From contig NC_091672.1 of the NCBI RefSeq assembly GCF_042453785.1, positions 749,001 through 813,000 on the forward strand: DNA of 64,000 bases. Direction: 5' to 3'. The DNA comes from Malus domestica. Its lineage: Eukaryota > Streptophyta > Magnoliopsida > Rosales > Rosaceae. The position numbers and the translations under genes were made by a program. The notes below the pieces were generated by a model, which did no database searches, was not told where the DNA came from, and saw nothing but the letters and a program-made list of their open reading frames with translations. How positions within the stretch are numbered: position 1 is the stretch's first letter; every line of letters begins with the position of its first letter. This document shows, piece by piece, positions 19,373-31,775 of this stretch.

Positions 19373-21567
19373 ATGGCCGATTCTTCTTCGGTGGTGCTAT
19401 ACTATCTCTCTCAGCCGCGGTCCTTGAGACATTTTTACTTCATACCCACAACCTTAGCTCTCGCAACCTCTCTCCTCATCCTCTTCTACATTTCCTCCAC
19501 CTCCAATCTCTTCGCCCACCACCATCATCATGCTCACTCAATCCCACAACTGCTACTCAATATTTCATCTTCCTATACACCCTTTCGAGTCGAAGCTCAT
19601 CTGAAAGCGGACGGTGCTCAAGTAATCCAGGGTCAACGCTCACCGGAGCAACCTCAATTGGGATCGAATGGTATGTCAATTTTCGATTTTCGGCTTTTGG
19701 GACTTGCTAATTGGGCTTGATGTTTTTATATAATTGATGGGTTTTCGTTATATTCGTGTGTACAACTTGTAATTAGAACTTGTGATCTAGAAGGATGAAA
19801 CTGAATGAAAGAATATAAAGGTTTTGTGGTTGTTGATGAAATGGCAGGTGAAAATTGAGATAGGTGGTGAAAAATTGTGAACTATTTTTATGAAATGTTG
19901 AATCTTTGAACAATTTACCGGGTTGAATGTGAATGTGTGAGTGAGTAACAGTTTACAACTTTACAGTCTGAGATTTCAATGTTTTTGATTTCGGTATGTG
20001 GAAACTGTTGGTTTTTATGGTTCAGGAAATTATGTCAATAACAAAGCCGTGTTCCATGATAGACATATCTTTCTTGAAGACTATAAAGAAATGAAAAGGA
20101 GCTTTAAGATATATGTTTATCCTCACAGGCAAGATGACTCCTTTGCAAATGCACTTTTGCCTGTGGATTCTGAACCCGGGGGTAATTACGCGAGTGAAAG
20201 TTACTTCAAGAAGGTCCTTATGAAAAGTCATTTCATTACCAATGATCCTACTAAGGCGGATCTTTTCTTTCTGCCTTTCTCAATTGCAAGGTTGCGGCAT
20301 GACCCCAGAATTGGCGTGGGAGGTATCCAAGATTTTATAAGAGATTACATCTTCAATGTTAGTCACAAGTATGAATATTGGAACCGGACAGGTGGAGCAG
20401 ATCATTTTTACGTTGCTTGTCATTCCATTGGGCGGTCAGCCATGGAAAAAGCAAATGAAGTCAAATTTAATGCCATTCAAGTTGTTTGCTCTTCAAGCTA
20501 CTTCCTACCGGGCTACATACCACACAAGGATGCATGTCTGCCACAAATTTGGCCCAGAAATGAAAAGCCCCCTGACCTCCGTTCTTCAAATAGGTGAAGA
20601 TACTTTCTATCTCTCTTTTGTTATACTAGACATAATCGTATGTTTTCCTTCTATAGTAGAGCATCATCGTCTGTGACACTAGATGATTTGTATTAGCATT
20701 ACATTCAGAATATGTCACATCAAATGGATAAGAAGTTATGACAAAGAGATGCCCGCTTTTTGGGTGGAAAAGATGGGGATTTTAACGCTGTTGGATGTGA
20801 GGAGGTGGATAGTTTGTGGGAGAGAGTGGGATTTTGGGTACTTTATGGGCTTCGGTATCTTCAGAATTTGCAGCCTATTCTTTCTGAAAAAAAGGGGGAA
20901 ATCTATTTATTTTCTTTCTTTAAATATTCTATCTTACAAATGCATTCATTTTCTGAAAATTGAATTCGCAGTATAACCATGCTTTTGGAAATATGTTGGT
21001 TTTATCTCTGCATGAGCTGGAACTTAGTTTTCCCCTTTTGATAAAAAAAAAAAACGAAAATGCAGGACGAAACTTGCATTCTTCGCCGGAGGAATCAACT
21101 CCCCAGTACGAGAAAAGCTTCTTCAAGTCTGGAGAAATGACTCTGAGATTTTTGCGCACTTTGGTCGGCTTACTACACCATATGCTGATGAACTGCTTGG
21201 CAGCAGGTTCTGCCTCCATGTCAAAGGCTTTGAAGTAAATACAGCTCGTATTGCAGATTCACTATACTACGGTTGTGTCCCAGTGATAATTGCCAACTAC
21301 TATGATTTACCATTCGCAGACGTAATAAACTGGAGCAGCTTCTCGGTCATTGTTGCTACTCTAGATATCCCACTGCTTAAGAAAATCCTCAAGGAGATCA
21401 GCTCCGATGAATATCTGCGGTTGCAGAGTAATGTGTTGAAGGTGCGCAAACATTTCCAGTGGCATCTTTCCCCTATTGATTATGATGCTTTTTATATGGT
21501 TATGTATGAGTTGTGGCTCCGACGAGGTTTTTCGACAGTTCCCTTGAGCAATTTTGAAACTTCTTAG
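19373..21567 (+). CDS. GT47 exostosin-type glycosyltransferase
   Basis: Three exons close in frame: 19373-19670, 20026-20593 and 21066-21567, giving 455 aa. All introns have GT/AG ends. The start MADSSS was chosen because the upstream in-frame ATG at 19313 has a long Pro-rich leader, while 19373 precedes a type II anchor (residues about 21-42). A His-rich stem follows, then the exostosin domain with RSFKIYVYP, ADLFFLPFSIARL, GGADHFYVACHSIG, LAFFAGGINSPVREK, FCLHVKGFEVNTARIADS and GCVPVIIANYYDLPFADV. Family members are Golgi inverting glycosyltransferases of cell-wall or glycoprotein glycans, but the substrate cannot be told. No defect seen. An AATAAG signal near 21738 fits a 3' UTR of about 200 bases. 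Confidence 0.93.
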
Positions 21568-23116
21568 TCAACAAATTGTTTTACACGATTGAAACAACTG
21601 GATTCTGCATGTATATGTTTCTTTTAGTTTAATCCTTTTAGTGCAAAAGTAGCTTGCAAGATTGAGCATCATAATCTTGACTTTGCTCAGATTTCTAATT
21701 TTCTGTAGCCGTGAATTTTGATTTGTAATTCACTTCCAATAAGAGAAAATATACAATTTTTGTTTTATATATTTATAGCTTACAATTTCTTCCTCACTCT
21801 CTTCTAACGTACTTTGAACCGGAGTTATGAAATGACGGCCTTATTTTAACAAGTAACGCAAAAGGCCCTTATCTCTCTTCTTCAAAACTATTTTAGTTTT
21901 TCGACTGTTAATAATAATATCGTTTTTGTTAGATTGCATCGCTTACTAAATAATGTTATTTGCTAGTATTTTGAAGAAGAAGAGAGCTAATGCAAACATG
22001 TCTTGTAAGAACAAAAATTCTAAAGTTTTTAACGAGTTTTAGTTCAATGATATTATTTACATAAGTTTTATGAGTTTTATGATACCACGGACTCTAGTAA
22101 TGAGTGACAAAGTTTTGACAAGTTGAAGAAAGAAAAGAAACAAATGCGTCAAGGACTCGTAGATTAGCTGGTTGAGAGTATAATTTTTATATTGAAGTCT
22201 TGAACTCGATTTCTCTATTCGTATTGATCGCTTGAGTTGAAAAGGAAATTAGAGCATTATTTTGTCGGATAATTGGCTGAAATGAAGGTTATTAAATTTT
22301 AATCGTTGAAATTCTCGAATCAAATTACGACAATGTATTAACGATGCAACAAATCTCAAAAAAAGAAAAAAAAATCATTTCAATAATTGAATTTTGTATT
22401 AACATCGTTTTAGCCGATTTCATTATTTTATTTTAATTTTTTCGAAGAACGAAACAAAAAAAATAGAAAAAGGGAGAGAATCAAAGTGAGCAGTAATGTT
22501 GGGACCGTAAGACAAACAAAACAAAGCTCGAGATCTTTGAAAAAAACATAAGAGTACGAATCCGAGGGAGTACACACACACACACTGACACCAACGACAA
22601 AACACAAAGTTCCTTCCTTTCTTCCAAACTTCCAGTTCCATTTTTTAAAATCTACAAATTTGCAGCACAGAATCTAAAACCCATTTCCCTTTCCGATTAT
22701 CTTCCATAAAGCTTCACTCCACGCCACCAGATTCGTTGATACCCCTCCGTCTGCTTTCTGTTTGTTTCCCGAGAAAAAATTTCCATGTTCAATTTTTTAT
22801 TGTTCAGATTTGAATTGACTAATCGCCCCTGCTTCCGAGGTTCGTTGACTTAACTTACGATTTTATCAATCTTTAATCTTTGATTATCTGGTGGTACAAT
22901 AGCAATAGTTCAGATCCTTTGATCGAAATTTGTCATCTTTTTCATTGATTCATCGTTCTAGCTCAATTGGGTTGTCTTTGTTTTCTTGGTTGATTGATTT
23001 TTTGTTGTTGGCTGTTGATTTTTTTAGTAGGAAAATCATCGAGTTGAAATTGGATATGGAAATGTGATGTTTGATTGGGGAAAGTGGAATTCTTGTTGCG
23101 TGCTTGATGAGCCAAG
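21568..23116. other. GT47 3' region and O-fucosyltransferase 5' leader
   Basis: AT-rich intergenic DNA to about 22540. A CT/CA-rich leader-like stretch with a (CA) run near 22575 lies upstream of the next ATG, and a 5' UTR intron is plausible between about 22850 and 23100. No other gene seen. Confidence 0.5.
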
Positions 23117-26100
23117 ATGATATTCAAATCTAAGATAAAATGGGTTGCTGTCTTTGTCCTCGTTTTATCTTTTGCATCATTACTTCGGCATCTCTCTATA
23201 GCACGATTTTCGACTGTCGATTTAGTCCAGTATAGCGCATTGACCGCATTCCATAACGATTTCAATTCTATCTCTGGGAGGCAGGTGGGATTTTGATTCA
23301 TTTCTCTGTCTTTTATGCATATATTTCGAGTGTATGTTCTTGGTTGTTTTGATGGGTTTCTTATGTTTGTTACAATCTTGCAGAGTGTTCCTAATAAGAA
23401 GCTATGGGGGCCTGTGAAGCCCCTGCAGTCTTTGCAGCCTTATGCCAACCCCCGAAGCAACTATCCTGGTGAAGATCTTGCTCTTTTTCTTGCATTTGTG
23501 TATTTTCTCATTTTGTTGCTTCTGGTTTTATCATATTCTAGCATGGTATAGTTTAAGAATTAGACAATTTGAACCCATTGACGAATCCATTCCCTCGCAT
23601 GCAGGACCAAACACATTTTGTAGTCTCGAAGCATCTGTTAACTGTCATTTTTGTTGTACTGGATTGGAATTGAGTTCCCTCATGCTATGTTCTTTTTTGT
23701 CACTGGAGGATTTGATAACCTTGAACCTTTCATATTTTAGCTGATTGAATACTTTTGTTTTCTTTACAGTCCCAAATGACCAGAGCAATGGCTTCATTTA
23801 CGCTAAAATATTTGGTGGATTTGAAAAGATAAGATCTACGGTATGATTTGTCAAATATGTGAAAATGATTCCGTGATAATTTGTATCTGGTGTTCATAAA
23901 TCTTTGTTAATTTTCTAGATCTGTGATCTGGTCACCATATCCAGGCTTCTAAATGCTACTCTTGTCATTCCAGACATTCAAGAAAGTACTCGCTCAAAAG
24001 GCATCAGGTTCTTTTCTAGTTTGCTACTTCTTTTATGCCAATTTTCTGCGGTATGTAGACCATATGGTTCATTGCTTATCTTTTTTGTTTTAAATGACTT
24101 TGTCAGCTCTCGTTTCAAGAGTTTTACATATCTCTACGATGAGGTGCACTTTATAGCATCTTTAAAAAATGACATAGTCATTGTGAAGAGTCTGCCAGAT
24201 AATCTGAAGGCAGCAAGGAAAAGAAATGAATTCCCTTCTTTTAGACCCAAGAAGTCAGCTTCTCCAAATTTTTATATCAAAGAAGTCCTACCAAAGTTGA
24301 GGAAAACCAAGGTTATTGGCTTGGTCATTGCTGATGGTGGATGTCTGCAGGTAGCTGATGTTCTACTATTTTAATAGTATAGCTATTGCAAAATGTCATC
24401 TGCTTGAGAAAACATGCATATTCTTTTAACATTTATAACTACATTTTTTCATACTCTTTTTGCGCTAGAACTGTCACCTATGAACCATTGTTTATGAAAA
24501 TAAATACATGTTATCTAAGAACCACTAAAACATTCATTCTCTGTCGCTTTGCTATTGGTTCATAGGGACCATTCATTCACATATGATTATGCAGTAGTCA
24601 GTCTGTTTTCTTTCTTTTTGCTTTAGTGATTTCTGTGTTCCAAGCATGCATGCTTGATAATTAAGTCTAAGTGTTCTTGATGCAATATAATCCTATTTTC
24701 AGTCAATCCTTCCACCAAACATGGCCGAGTTTCAAAGACTTAGATGCAGGGTCGCCTTCCATGCACTTCAATTCAGGCCAGAAATCCAAGTGCTTGGACA
24801 CAAGATGGTGGAGAGGTATGAATCGAGCAACCCACCTTTTTTCTTGAAGATTTGAATCGCCTGAGCGATATTGGTGTTTAGCAAACTTGATTAGTACAGA
24901 CTGCTTTTAGACCATCTGCATGATGTTTTTAGTTAAATAGATTTTTCATTTGAAGGTTACGGCTGAGTTGGAAAGATTAGGCAATAGATAGAGTTAACCA
25001 GAAGGACTTCAAAGGCTGCATGAAGTTTCCTATAATAACCGCTAGTGTGGTCATATTGTTCTGGGAAAGGATGAGGTTTATATCTTTTTGCTTAGGGATT
25101 CTATCTTATCAGAGTTTAGTGATTATTACTTTCGTATATATTGCTAGATTAGAAGGCCGTTATAGGATTAGTTCTTTTATTTATGTAGCTTCTGTAGATG
25201 ATGGATCTTTATTAATTTATTCATTGTATCTGGCTTCTGGTGGACCCTGTTCACTGCTTGTAATAATTTAAATCTAAGAACTATTTTCCTTCAGTTGATC
25301 AATGTGGCTTTTATACTTCGATAGGTTACGTGCATGGGGTCAACCTTTCCTAGCGTATCATCCTGGTTTGGTGAGAGAAACCTTGGCATATCATGGCTGT
25401 GCTGAACTTTTTCAGGTAAGATGTTTAATCCGGTTTTATCTTTGGTAGTTGTGAAAATATAAATTGTTGACCTACATGCTTAGACTATATCATAGTATTA
25501 CAGTAATAGAACCTAAGCTTGAATAACCTGTAATTATGAATCCCATTATTAAGTTGAGTTCCACATGTTGGCCCTTGGTGATGGAAAGAGGCTCACATGT
25601 GACGGGGGTGTTACAACTTAACATAAACTTCCTGGTTACAATCTTTTCAAATCTCTGCCTGTGAAGTCTAAGTTGGTGGTAAAACAATTGTTCTCCTTTG
25701 TTCCTTGGTTAAGTCTAAGTCCAATAAAAATCCAGTTTTGGAGCTCTCCCCCTCCTTTTGAGTGCAGGTGGTTTCTACCTTAAACAACTGCAAAATATTA
25801 ACATTCATTCAGTTTCATGGTTATCAAATTATCTTGTTAACTTTTCTGTAGGATGTTCACACTGAACTCATACAATATCGAAGGAAACAAATGATTAAAA
25901 AGGGCATTGTTCATGAGGAACTAAGCATAGATTCACATTTGCGTAGAGAAAATGGCTCATGCCCGCTGATGCCTGAAGAGGTAAGCTCAGTACTAAATTT
26001 CAGATCCAGCTTATGTATTTGTAAGTACTGTTGTGTGGCTTCTAGTCCACTCTGATGCTTCTTTCACGTGGTCTATTTTTTGTTGTTTTGAAAATTTCAC

Positions 26101-27999
26101 TTTTCAGTGCCATAAGAATGTTTAAAAGACTAGTAGTGAACTTCAATGCTGGTTGTGAAATTAAGTTTCCTTGGCACTCACTCAACACTGGAATTGATTT
26201 GAGCAGTTCAGAAAAAGCAGAACCTCTAGCATCCTTTAATCGATTTCACTTTCAAATATTAAATATTAACATTACAATTGGAATGGAATTTGTGTTTCCA
26301 AAAATTTATGCACAAGTAATATGTTTAATAAGTCGAGGACGCAGACCAAAAAAGAAAACATTAGAGGATGGAATGACACTTCCCCTTAATTAATCCAACA
26401 TTATCTGATTCATAAAAACAATTTTCGTATTTAATTACTTGAAATTTTTTATTTCAAAGGAGTAAATGATAAATAGGCAACGAATAAGAGTAAGGAATGA
26501 TCCTTTCTAAAGGTATCTACTCTAAATAATGATATGCGTCACTGTGATTCCTAAATTACCATGTTGACTGTCCCTAATTGGGTCATCGCCTTGACAAAAA
26601 GCATAAGAAAAATAAAAGAGAGGGGAGGGTAGTAGAAAAAAAGATCCTGGGATTGAAAACAACCTTGTATATTATCTCAAGCTCAAGTCCTTATCCCGGG
26701 GCTTGACTCAAGCATTTTAATACGTCTGTGAACAAGCTTTAACTAAGAATCATGGTCTAAATTTGATCTTGTACTTATTGCATCGTTTTACACACTATAA
26801 TTTCAGTTTTGGTGGTGCATTGATAATGTATGGGCTCATTGATGATAATTAATAAATCAATCTATCTACATTTTTGTGGTTCATTAGCTCATTTATTCGT
26901 GTTGCGACTTTCACAGGTTGGAATTCTTCTTCGTTCAATGGGGTATCCTCCTAAAACAATTATATATCTGGCTGGTTCTGAAACATTTGGGGGTCAACGT
27001 GTTCTGGTCCCTTTGCGTGCTATGTTTCCCAACTTAGTGGATCGCACTTCCTTGTGCAGCAATAAAGAATTGTCTGATATACTTGGACCTGAAACACCCC
27101 TTCCGCAAAATCCATTTCAACGACTGCCAGCAAAAAGCAAGGAACAACTTAAAGAAAAATGGAAGAAGGCCGGTCCTAGGCCTCGGCCTCTTCCTCCACC
27201 TCCTGGTAGACCTATCTATCAACATGAAAAAGAAGGCTGGTATGGTTGGATTACTGAGTCTGACACGGAACCAGACCTTTCTGCTTTGGATCTGAGGATG
27301 CAAGCACATAGACTAATTTGGGATTCTCTTGATTATATTGTCTCTGTGGAAGCAGACACATTCTTTCCTGGTTTTAACAATGATGGCAGTGGATGGCCAG
27401 ATTTTTCAAGCTTGGTCATGGGACACCGTGTGTATGAGGTTGCTTCTTCTAGAACATACCGACCAGACAGGTAGGAGAAAAAGAAAGGAATCTTCTTCTT
27501 CGACTTTTTATGATTATTGTTCTTATTTAACTTGTGTGTCCTCTTTTCGAACAGGAAAGTTGCAGCAGAACTTTTCAACATGACCAGGGACAATGTCTAC
27601 CATCCCAAGCATAATTGGACAGTCTCAGTGCAGGAACATCTTAAGAAAAGCTTAAGTGAGGAAGGCCTAATAAGGCAATCCGTTTTGTCGAAGCCAGCAT
27701 TATTCATTTCACACCCACTTCCCGAATGCTCATGTAGAATATCTTCTGCCAATGCTCCAGTTCATGTAAAAGGTAATGATGGCCGAACTATATATGGAGG
27801 TGAAGAAGAGTGCCCGAAGTGGATGAAGCATGGTGACGAAGTTCCTTTGGATTCAGCTGGGGAAGAGGGTAAGGTGGAGGACAATGAATTGTCAGAGTAC
27901 GGAAGTACTCTGGATGAACAACCAGAATCAAATGACAGCGACAGAACTAATGCTACTCTTGTCTCTGAGCAGGATGAGGAAATGTACCCGAATGACTAA
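23117..27999 (+). CDS. GDP-fucose protein O-fucosyltransferase-like protein
   Basis: Ten exons join in frame: 23117-23284, 23384-23468, 23770-23840, 23919-24007, 24107-24350, 24703-24815, 25325-25415, 25852-25980, 26917-27470 and 27555-27999, giving 662 aa. An N-terminal anchor (residues about 8-25, WVAVFVLVLSFASLL) predicts a type II Golgi protein. Fold features of plant O-FucT (PF10250) follow: ISRLLNATLVIPDIQE, LRAWGQPFLAYHPGLVRETL (sugar-nucleotide region), and IYLAGSETFGGQRVLVPLRA (late GDP-fucose motif). An EADTFFPGFNNDGSGWPDF block precedes the tail. The C-terminal ~70 residues are acidic and low-complexity, ending EMYPND. Acceptor protein unknown. The long intron 8 (25981-26916) has no insertion I can name. 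Confidence 0.92.
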
Positions 28000-28896
28000 A
28001 GTTGGATCTACATGCGATACAGTTCCTATCTTTTACTCTAATGCAGCCTTCCGCTTCCATCGTCTTCCACTGAAATGGAAAGTTTTGGAGGTAGAGATGA
28101 CAATAACTGTTTGATTCATGGTTCCAGCTTTGCCATTTTGAGAGATATAGGTATTCAAACATATTCTTTGGGTAAATTCTTTGATTTTCTATAGTAAACG
28201 GGAGAGTTATTTGTTTACCTTCACACAAGTTGAGGATCGGGAAATATTATCGATGCGCTTGGGGTAAAGCCAATCAGAGTTTGTACACCGCCTACCGGTA
28301 TTGAAGGTTTTTATTCATAGAAAAAGTGTTACTTGTTAGATAAGCCACATGTGTAATTTTCTTGTAAACAACAAATGACGAGTACATGAAATGGTTCATT
28401 GCGATCTCTTGTTAAATTTTTTGTCGAAACTTGGTCCTTTAGTGATAACGTTTCATTTCGAAATTCCCTTTCAAGTTTTGAATCATGCACTTCCCCAATC
28501 CTTCTGAATCTTTCTCCTCACCTCATTTGTTGGCAAATCCCAAAATATGAGCAACCTAGGAAGCAGGCATTGCCTTGTGATCCAACGCTCATTGCATATG
28601 CAAAGTTATATCCATACTCTATAGATGTTTACAAACAAACCAAATTTTCAAGTAATTTACATCCTACTGAAACGACTGTCATATTCCGGTTAGTTGCCAC
28701 ACAAACGAACCCGCTCCCGCTCACCCGGTTTTCGTAGTACATACTACTAACATTAGTTTCAACATGGATGACTTCTTAAATTGCAGATCACAAGAAAAAT
28801 ACACTAACAGATGACATTTATATGTTACTAACAATAATATAAAACGCAAATTATGGAGTATTAGTATAGAGAGGTGAAATGCGCTACCGCAGAGCG
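28000..28896. other. Convergent 3' regions
   Basis: 3' UTR of the O-fucosyltransferase gene on the plus strand meets that of the minus-strand Lys/Glu-rich gene. A short plus-strand ORF at 28399-28737 shows no motif. Confidence 0.5.
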
Positions 28897-29778
28897 CTAT
28901 GCTGCATCAGCAACAGCCACTGCTGCATCTGTGGGCTTCTCAGCAACAGTGAGGATTGCACCTTCAGCTTCTTTTATCTGCCTCGTGATGTCTGACTTTT
29001 TCTCAAGCAGGGCTTCTATTTTTCCATTGATCTTCTCTAGCTTCTGTTTCAGCTTTCCAACATCCGTGCATTTGTCCTTCTTATCGACTTTTCTTTTGTT
29101 CTCGCCCTTCTCGCCCTTCTCACCCTTCTCCTTTTTCTCTTTATCTTTCTTCTCTTTACCTTCCTTTCCTTCATCTTTCTGCGTCTTCTCCTCCATTTTC
29201 CCCTCCGATTCCTTTACGTTTTCTACAATTTCAATCTCCGTGGGAGAAACTTCAGCCTTGACCTCCTCATCCTCTACATTTTTGTGTTTCTTCTTTTTGT
29301 CCTCCTTGTCTTTCTTCTTCTTTCCTCCTTTTTTGTCATCTTTTTCCTTATCCCCTTCCTCTAAATCTTTACCTTTGTCCTCTTTCTCCTTTTTATCTTT
29401 CTTCTTTTTCTCTTTTTCTCCCCCTTCTATATCATCGTCTTTAACTTTGTTCTTCTCCTTGTTCTTTTTCTTCTTCTCTTCCTTGTCCTTCTTTTTATCC
29501 TTATCGCTCTCTCCCGCTTCATTGTTCTCTTTCTTCTTTTCGTTCTCCACTATGTCTTTATCCTTCTTTGATTTCTCCTCATCTGCATCGTTATGTTTCT
29601 CCTCATCCTTTTCATGTTTCGGCTTTTCTTTTACCACTGACTCGGTCTTTAATTCAAGTTCCGCTTCAGTCTTCTCCTCCTTCGGTTCACCTGGTTCTAC
29701 ATCCCTGGTCATCATCACCATATGCCATTCTTCCTTTTCCACTTTTTCTTCTCCGTTATATTCAGTTTTGTCTTCCAT
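28897..29778 (-). CDS. Lys/Glu-rich low-complexity protein with C-terminal coiled coil
   Basis: The 293-residue frame starts at the first ATG (MEDKTEYNGEE). Codons upstream are open but lack an ATG and contain a splice-acceptor-like TTTTTAG. Residues about 45-235 are dominated by K, E and D in KEKKKKDKKEK-type runs. The C-terminal part has a single Cys (KCTDVGKLKQKLEKINGKIE) and a heptad-like helix, then an Ala-rich end. Such composition predicts a disordered nucleic-acid- or cytoskeleton-binding protein, but I cannot assign a family. A long uninterrupted frame, a leader with a TATA box and (CT)n tract, and convergent placement argue it is expressed. The reverse-strand Ser/Phe-rich frame is its shadow. 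Confidence 0.75.
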   Translation of the reverse strand: MEDKTEYNGEEKVEKEEWHMVMMTRDVEPGEPKEEKTEAELELKTESVVKEKPKHEKDEEKHNDADEEKSKKDKDIVENEKKKENNEAGESDKDKKKDKEEKKKKNKEKNKVKDDDIEGGEKEKKKKDKKEKEDKGKDLEEGDKEKDDKKGGKKKKDKEDKKKKHKNVEDEEVKAEVSPTEIEIVENVKESEGKMEEKTQKDEGKEGKEKKDKEKKEKGEKGEKGENKRKVDKKDKCTDVGKLKQKLEKINGKIEALLEKKSDITRQIKEAEGAILTVAEKPTDAAVAVADAA

Positions 29779-30540
29779 CTCCAGACTATTTGCCAAAAGT
29801 CGAAAAGTACAACAATTTCCACCGAACCTGTGATTCCCTAAAAACAAATGTAACTGTGCAATCAGTAATCCGGAAAGATATTCAGTAGATCACAAAATGC
29901 TAATACTCGGTGATTTATAAAACGAAAAACTAAACAAGGAGCATAAAATCTTCTGTTTACCTATACTTTTTTTTAGAACACCTCCGCGACACGAGAGAAA
30001 TTTTATTGATAACGAAAAATTATGTTTACCTATACTCAGCAGATTACAGACGATGCTTAAACAATTGGAAACTTATAGGAACTTTATCTACATGTTAGGG
30101 TAACAACGAAAGCTAACAAAACTTACTTTCTGTTTATCAATCGTCATGAAACACACAGTACAGATTCGAGACAAGTGGATATCTTTGGCGGCAAGCAACA
30201 GTCGATATAGGGATTTCAAAAGAATGTAGCTCTAGTTAATTTTGTTGTCATTTTTCCAAATACATAGCCCATACACATGGGGCTAAAGATTTCCCCAAAT
30301 TTAACTCAGAGTAAATAAGCAACAATTGTGTCCTTATGAAATTGTGAAAACAGCAGCAGTAAACAAACCAACATAATAATATCAAATAAAAGCAACAAGA
30401 AAGAAAGAAAGAAAGAAAGAACCACAACATTCATGATTGATCACATATACTTAAAAATGACATCACATAACATGTTTATTAATCCGTAACTGGAATTGTT
30501 AAATTACCTCAACTTACAGAAAGGAACCTGTTTGATTGCC
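29779..30540 (-). other. Probable 5' UTR intron of the Lys/Glu-rich gene
   Basis: On the minus strand a leader exon could end near 30510 (GAG|GTAATT) and rejoin near 29836 (TTTTTAG|GGAATC). AAAG repeats occur near 30402-30420. No coding sequence. Confidence 0.4.
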
Positions 30541-30563
30541 GGCTTCTGTAACGCAACGTGTTT

Positions 30564-30566
<3 letters not shown>

Positions 30567-30609
<43 letters not shown>
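30567..30609 (-). repeat. (GA)21 microsatellite, (CT)n in the leader of the minus-strand gene
   Basis: An uninterrupted GA tract on the plus strand. Read from the minus strand it is a (CT)n tract about 40 bases downstream of the TATA box, a common setting for plant 5' UTR microsatellites. Confidence 0.9.
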
Positions 30610-30612
<3 letters not shown>

Positions 30613-30649
30613 TTTGGTTTCCTTTGTAAATTGTGGTAGCTTCGATTCG

Positions 30650-30656
30650 TATATAT
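30650..30656 (-). promoter_or_regulatory. TATA box for the Lys/Glu-rich gene
   Basis: TATATAT read on the minus strand, followed by a CT-rich leader. Position relative to the (CT)n tract suits transcription start near 30620. Confidence 0.45.
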
Positions 30657-30689
30657 GTGCAAATTTGGAATATGAAAGCTGTTGGGCAA

Positions 30690-31618
30690 TGGATTGATTG
30701 TGCCACGGCCATCCACCTGTCGGTATTTTCGTCAACACGCAAAGGAACGGCACCTTCTTCTGTGTAGCGTACGTACCCAATACGCGGGTTTTGTGTGTTT
30801 TCTCCAAAACTCCAACGTCTTCCATGTTTCGGCCATGCAATTCAATTGCCTAACGTCGACGACATGGACGAGAAAACAAACTTAGCTCTTAAGTCTTCTT
30901 CCAAGTCTTGAACTCATCCCTAATTTCGGGTCACTTTCACATTGCACCCTCCCTTCTTGTTTCAAGCTTATTTTTTGGGAAACAAAGCTTGGCTGCTTAA
31001 AAACAAGCAGGAGCTCCTTCTCAAGTTGTTAGTTCAAGTTTTGATTTTTCAATTTTTTTTTTTACGCTTGTCAAGTTGTTGTTGGATGAGAGAATGAGCT
31101 CATGCTTGTTTTTAAGCAGCCAAGTTTTGTTCTTTTTAGAGTGCCAAACTTCTTATCAACTTTTGTACTTTCCACTATGGCCTTAGATTAAAACGACGTA
31201 AGAGTACATAAGCGAATTAAAAAATATATATATAATTACAGATGTTAGACTCCAATCAAATTAACCCCTTTCATCGTTGGTGACTATTGATTGAATAACA
31301 ATGAATGAGTTCGTTTGACAATATAAAAAATAATGTTAGTTAGATTAATTTGCAAACTAAATGATATGTTATCAATAAGAAAAAAAACACATTAACCAAT
31401 AATTAAGTAATAATTTAATCATAAACTTCCATGAACCTTAACCGACAATTCATGTCGTTTTTTTTTCAAGAATTTTCAATATTCATTTTGAACTTGTTAG
31501 CTTCGGTGGTGTGGATTAAATTTACTATTTTAGTTATCTAAGACAGATTAGATTGGGTTTAATAGGGAACAATTTAAATGTTTATAAGAGTACTAATAGA
31601 TTTTTATCAAAGAAGTAA
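30690..31618. other. Intergenic DNA, no gene seen
   Basis: Contains imperfect repeats of AAACAAGCA...GCTTGTTTTTAAGCAGCCAAG-like sequence in opposite orientations (about 30985-31015 and 31100-31130), perhaps an old foldback element. Otherwise AT-rich. Confidence 0.45.
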
Positions 31619-31626
31619 TTAATTAA

Positions 31627-31747
31627 GGGAAGTGTTATTGACACTCCAAAAATCTCATTCTACATTCTTCAGAAGTGTATTTTTCTTTCATAATATAGAC
31701 AATTTAGAATGTAAAATGAGATTGTTAGAGTGCTAATAACAATTCTC
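31627..31747. mobile_element. 121-bp foldback MITE
   Basis: The arms GGGAAGTGTTATTGACACTC and inverted GAGAATTGTTATTAGCACTC flank a short loop, with inner arms ATCTCATT / AATGAGAT. TTAATTAA (31619-31626, 31748-31755) duplicates the 8-bp target, which fits hAT, though the palindromic AT site is weak evidence alone. Confidence 0.75.
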
Positions 31748-31775
31748 TTAATTAATTCGATGAATTTAGAAAATA

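Noticed and set aside
22963..23301. Minus-strand ORF opposite the O-fucosyltransferase start
   Set aside because: No motif, and it lies across the plus-strand first exon, which has a clear membrane anchor.
28874..29833. Long Ser/Phe-rich ORF on the plus strand
   Set aside because: It is the exact complement of the Lys/Glu-rich minus-strand frame. Reverse complements of AAG/GAG-rich codons read as Phe/Ser/Leu, so this is a shadow.
30504..30840. Ser-Leu repeat ORFs in three frames
   Set aside because: Translations of the (GA)21 microsatellite; no independent coding support.
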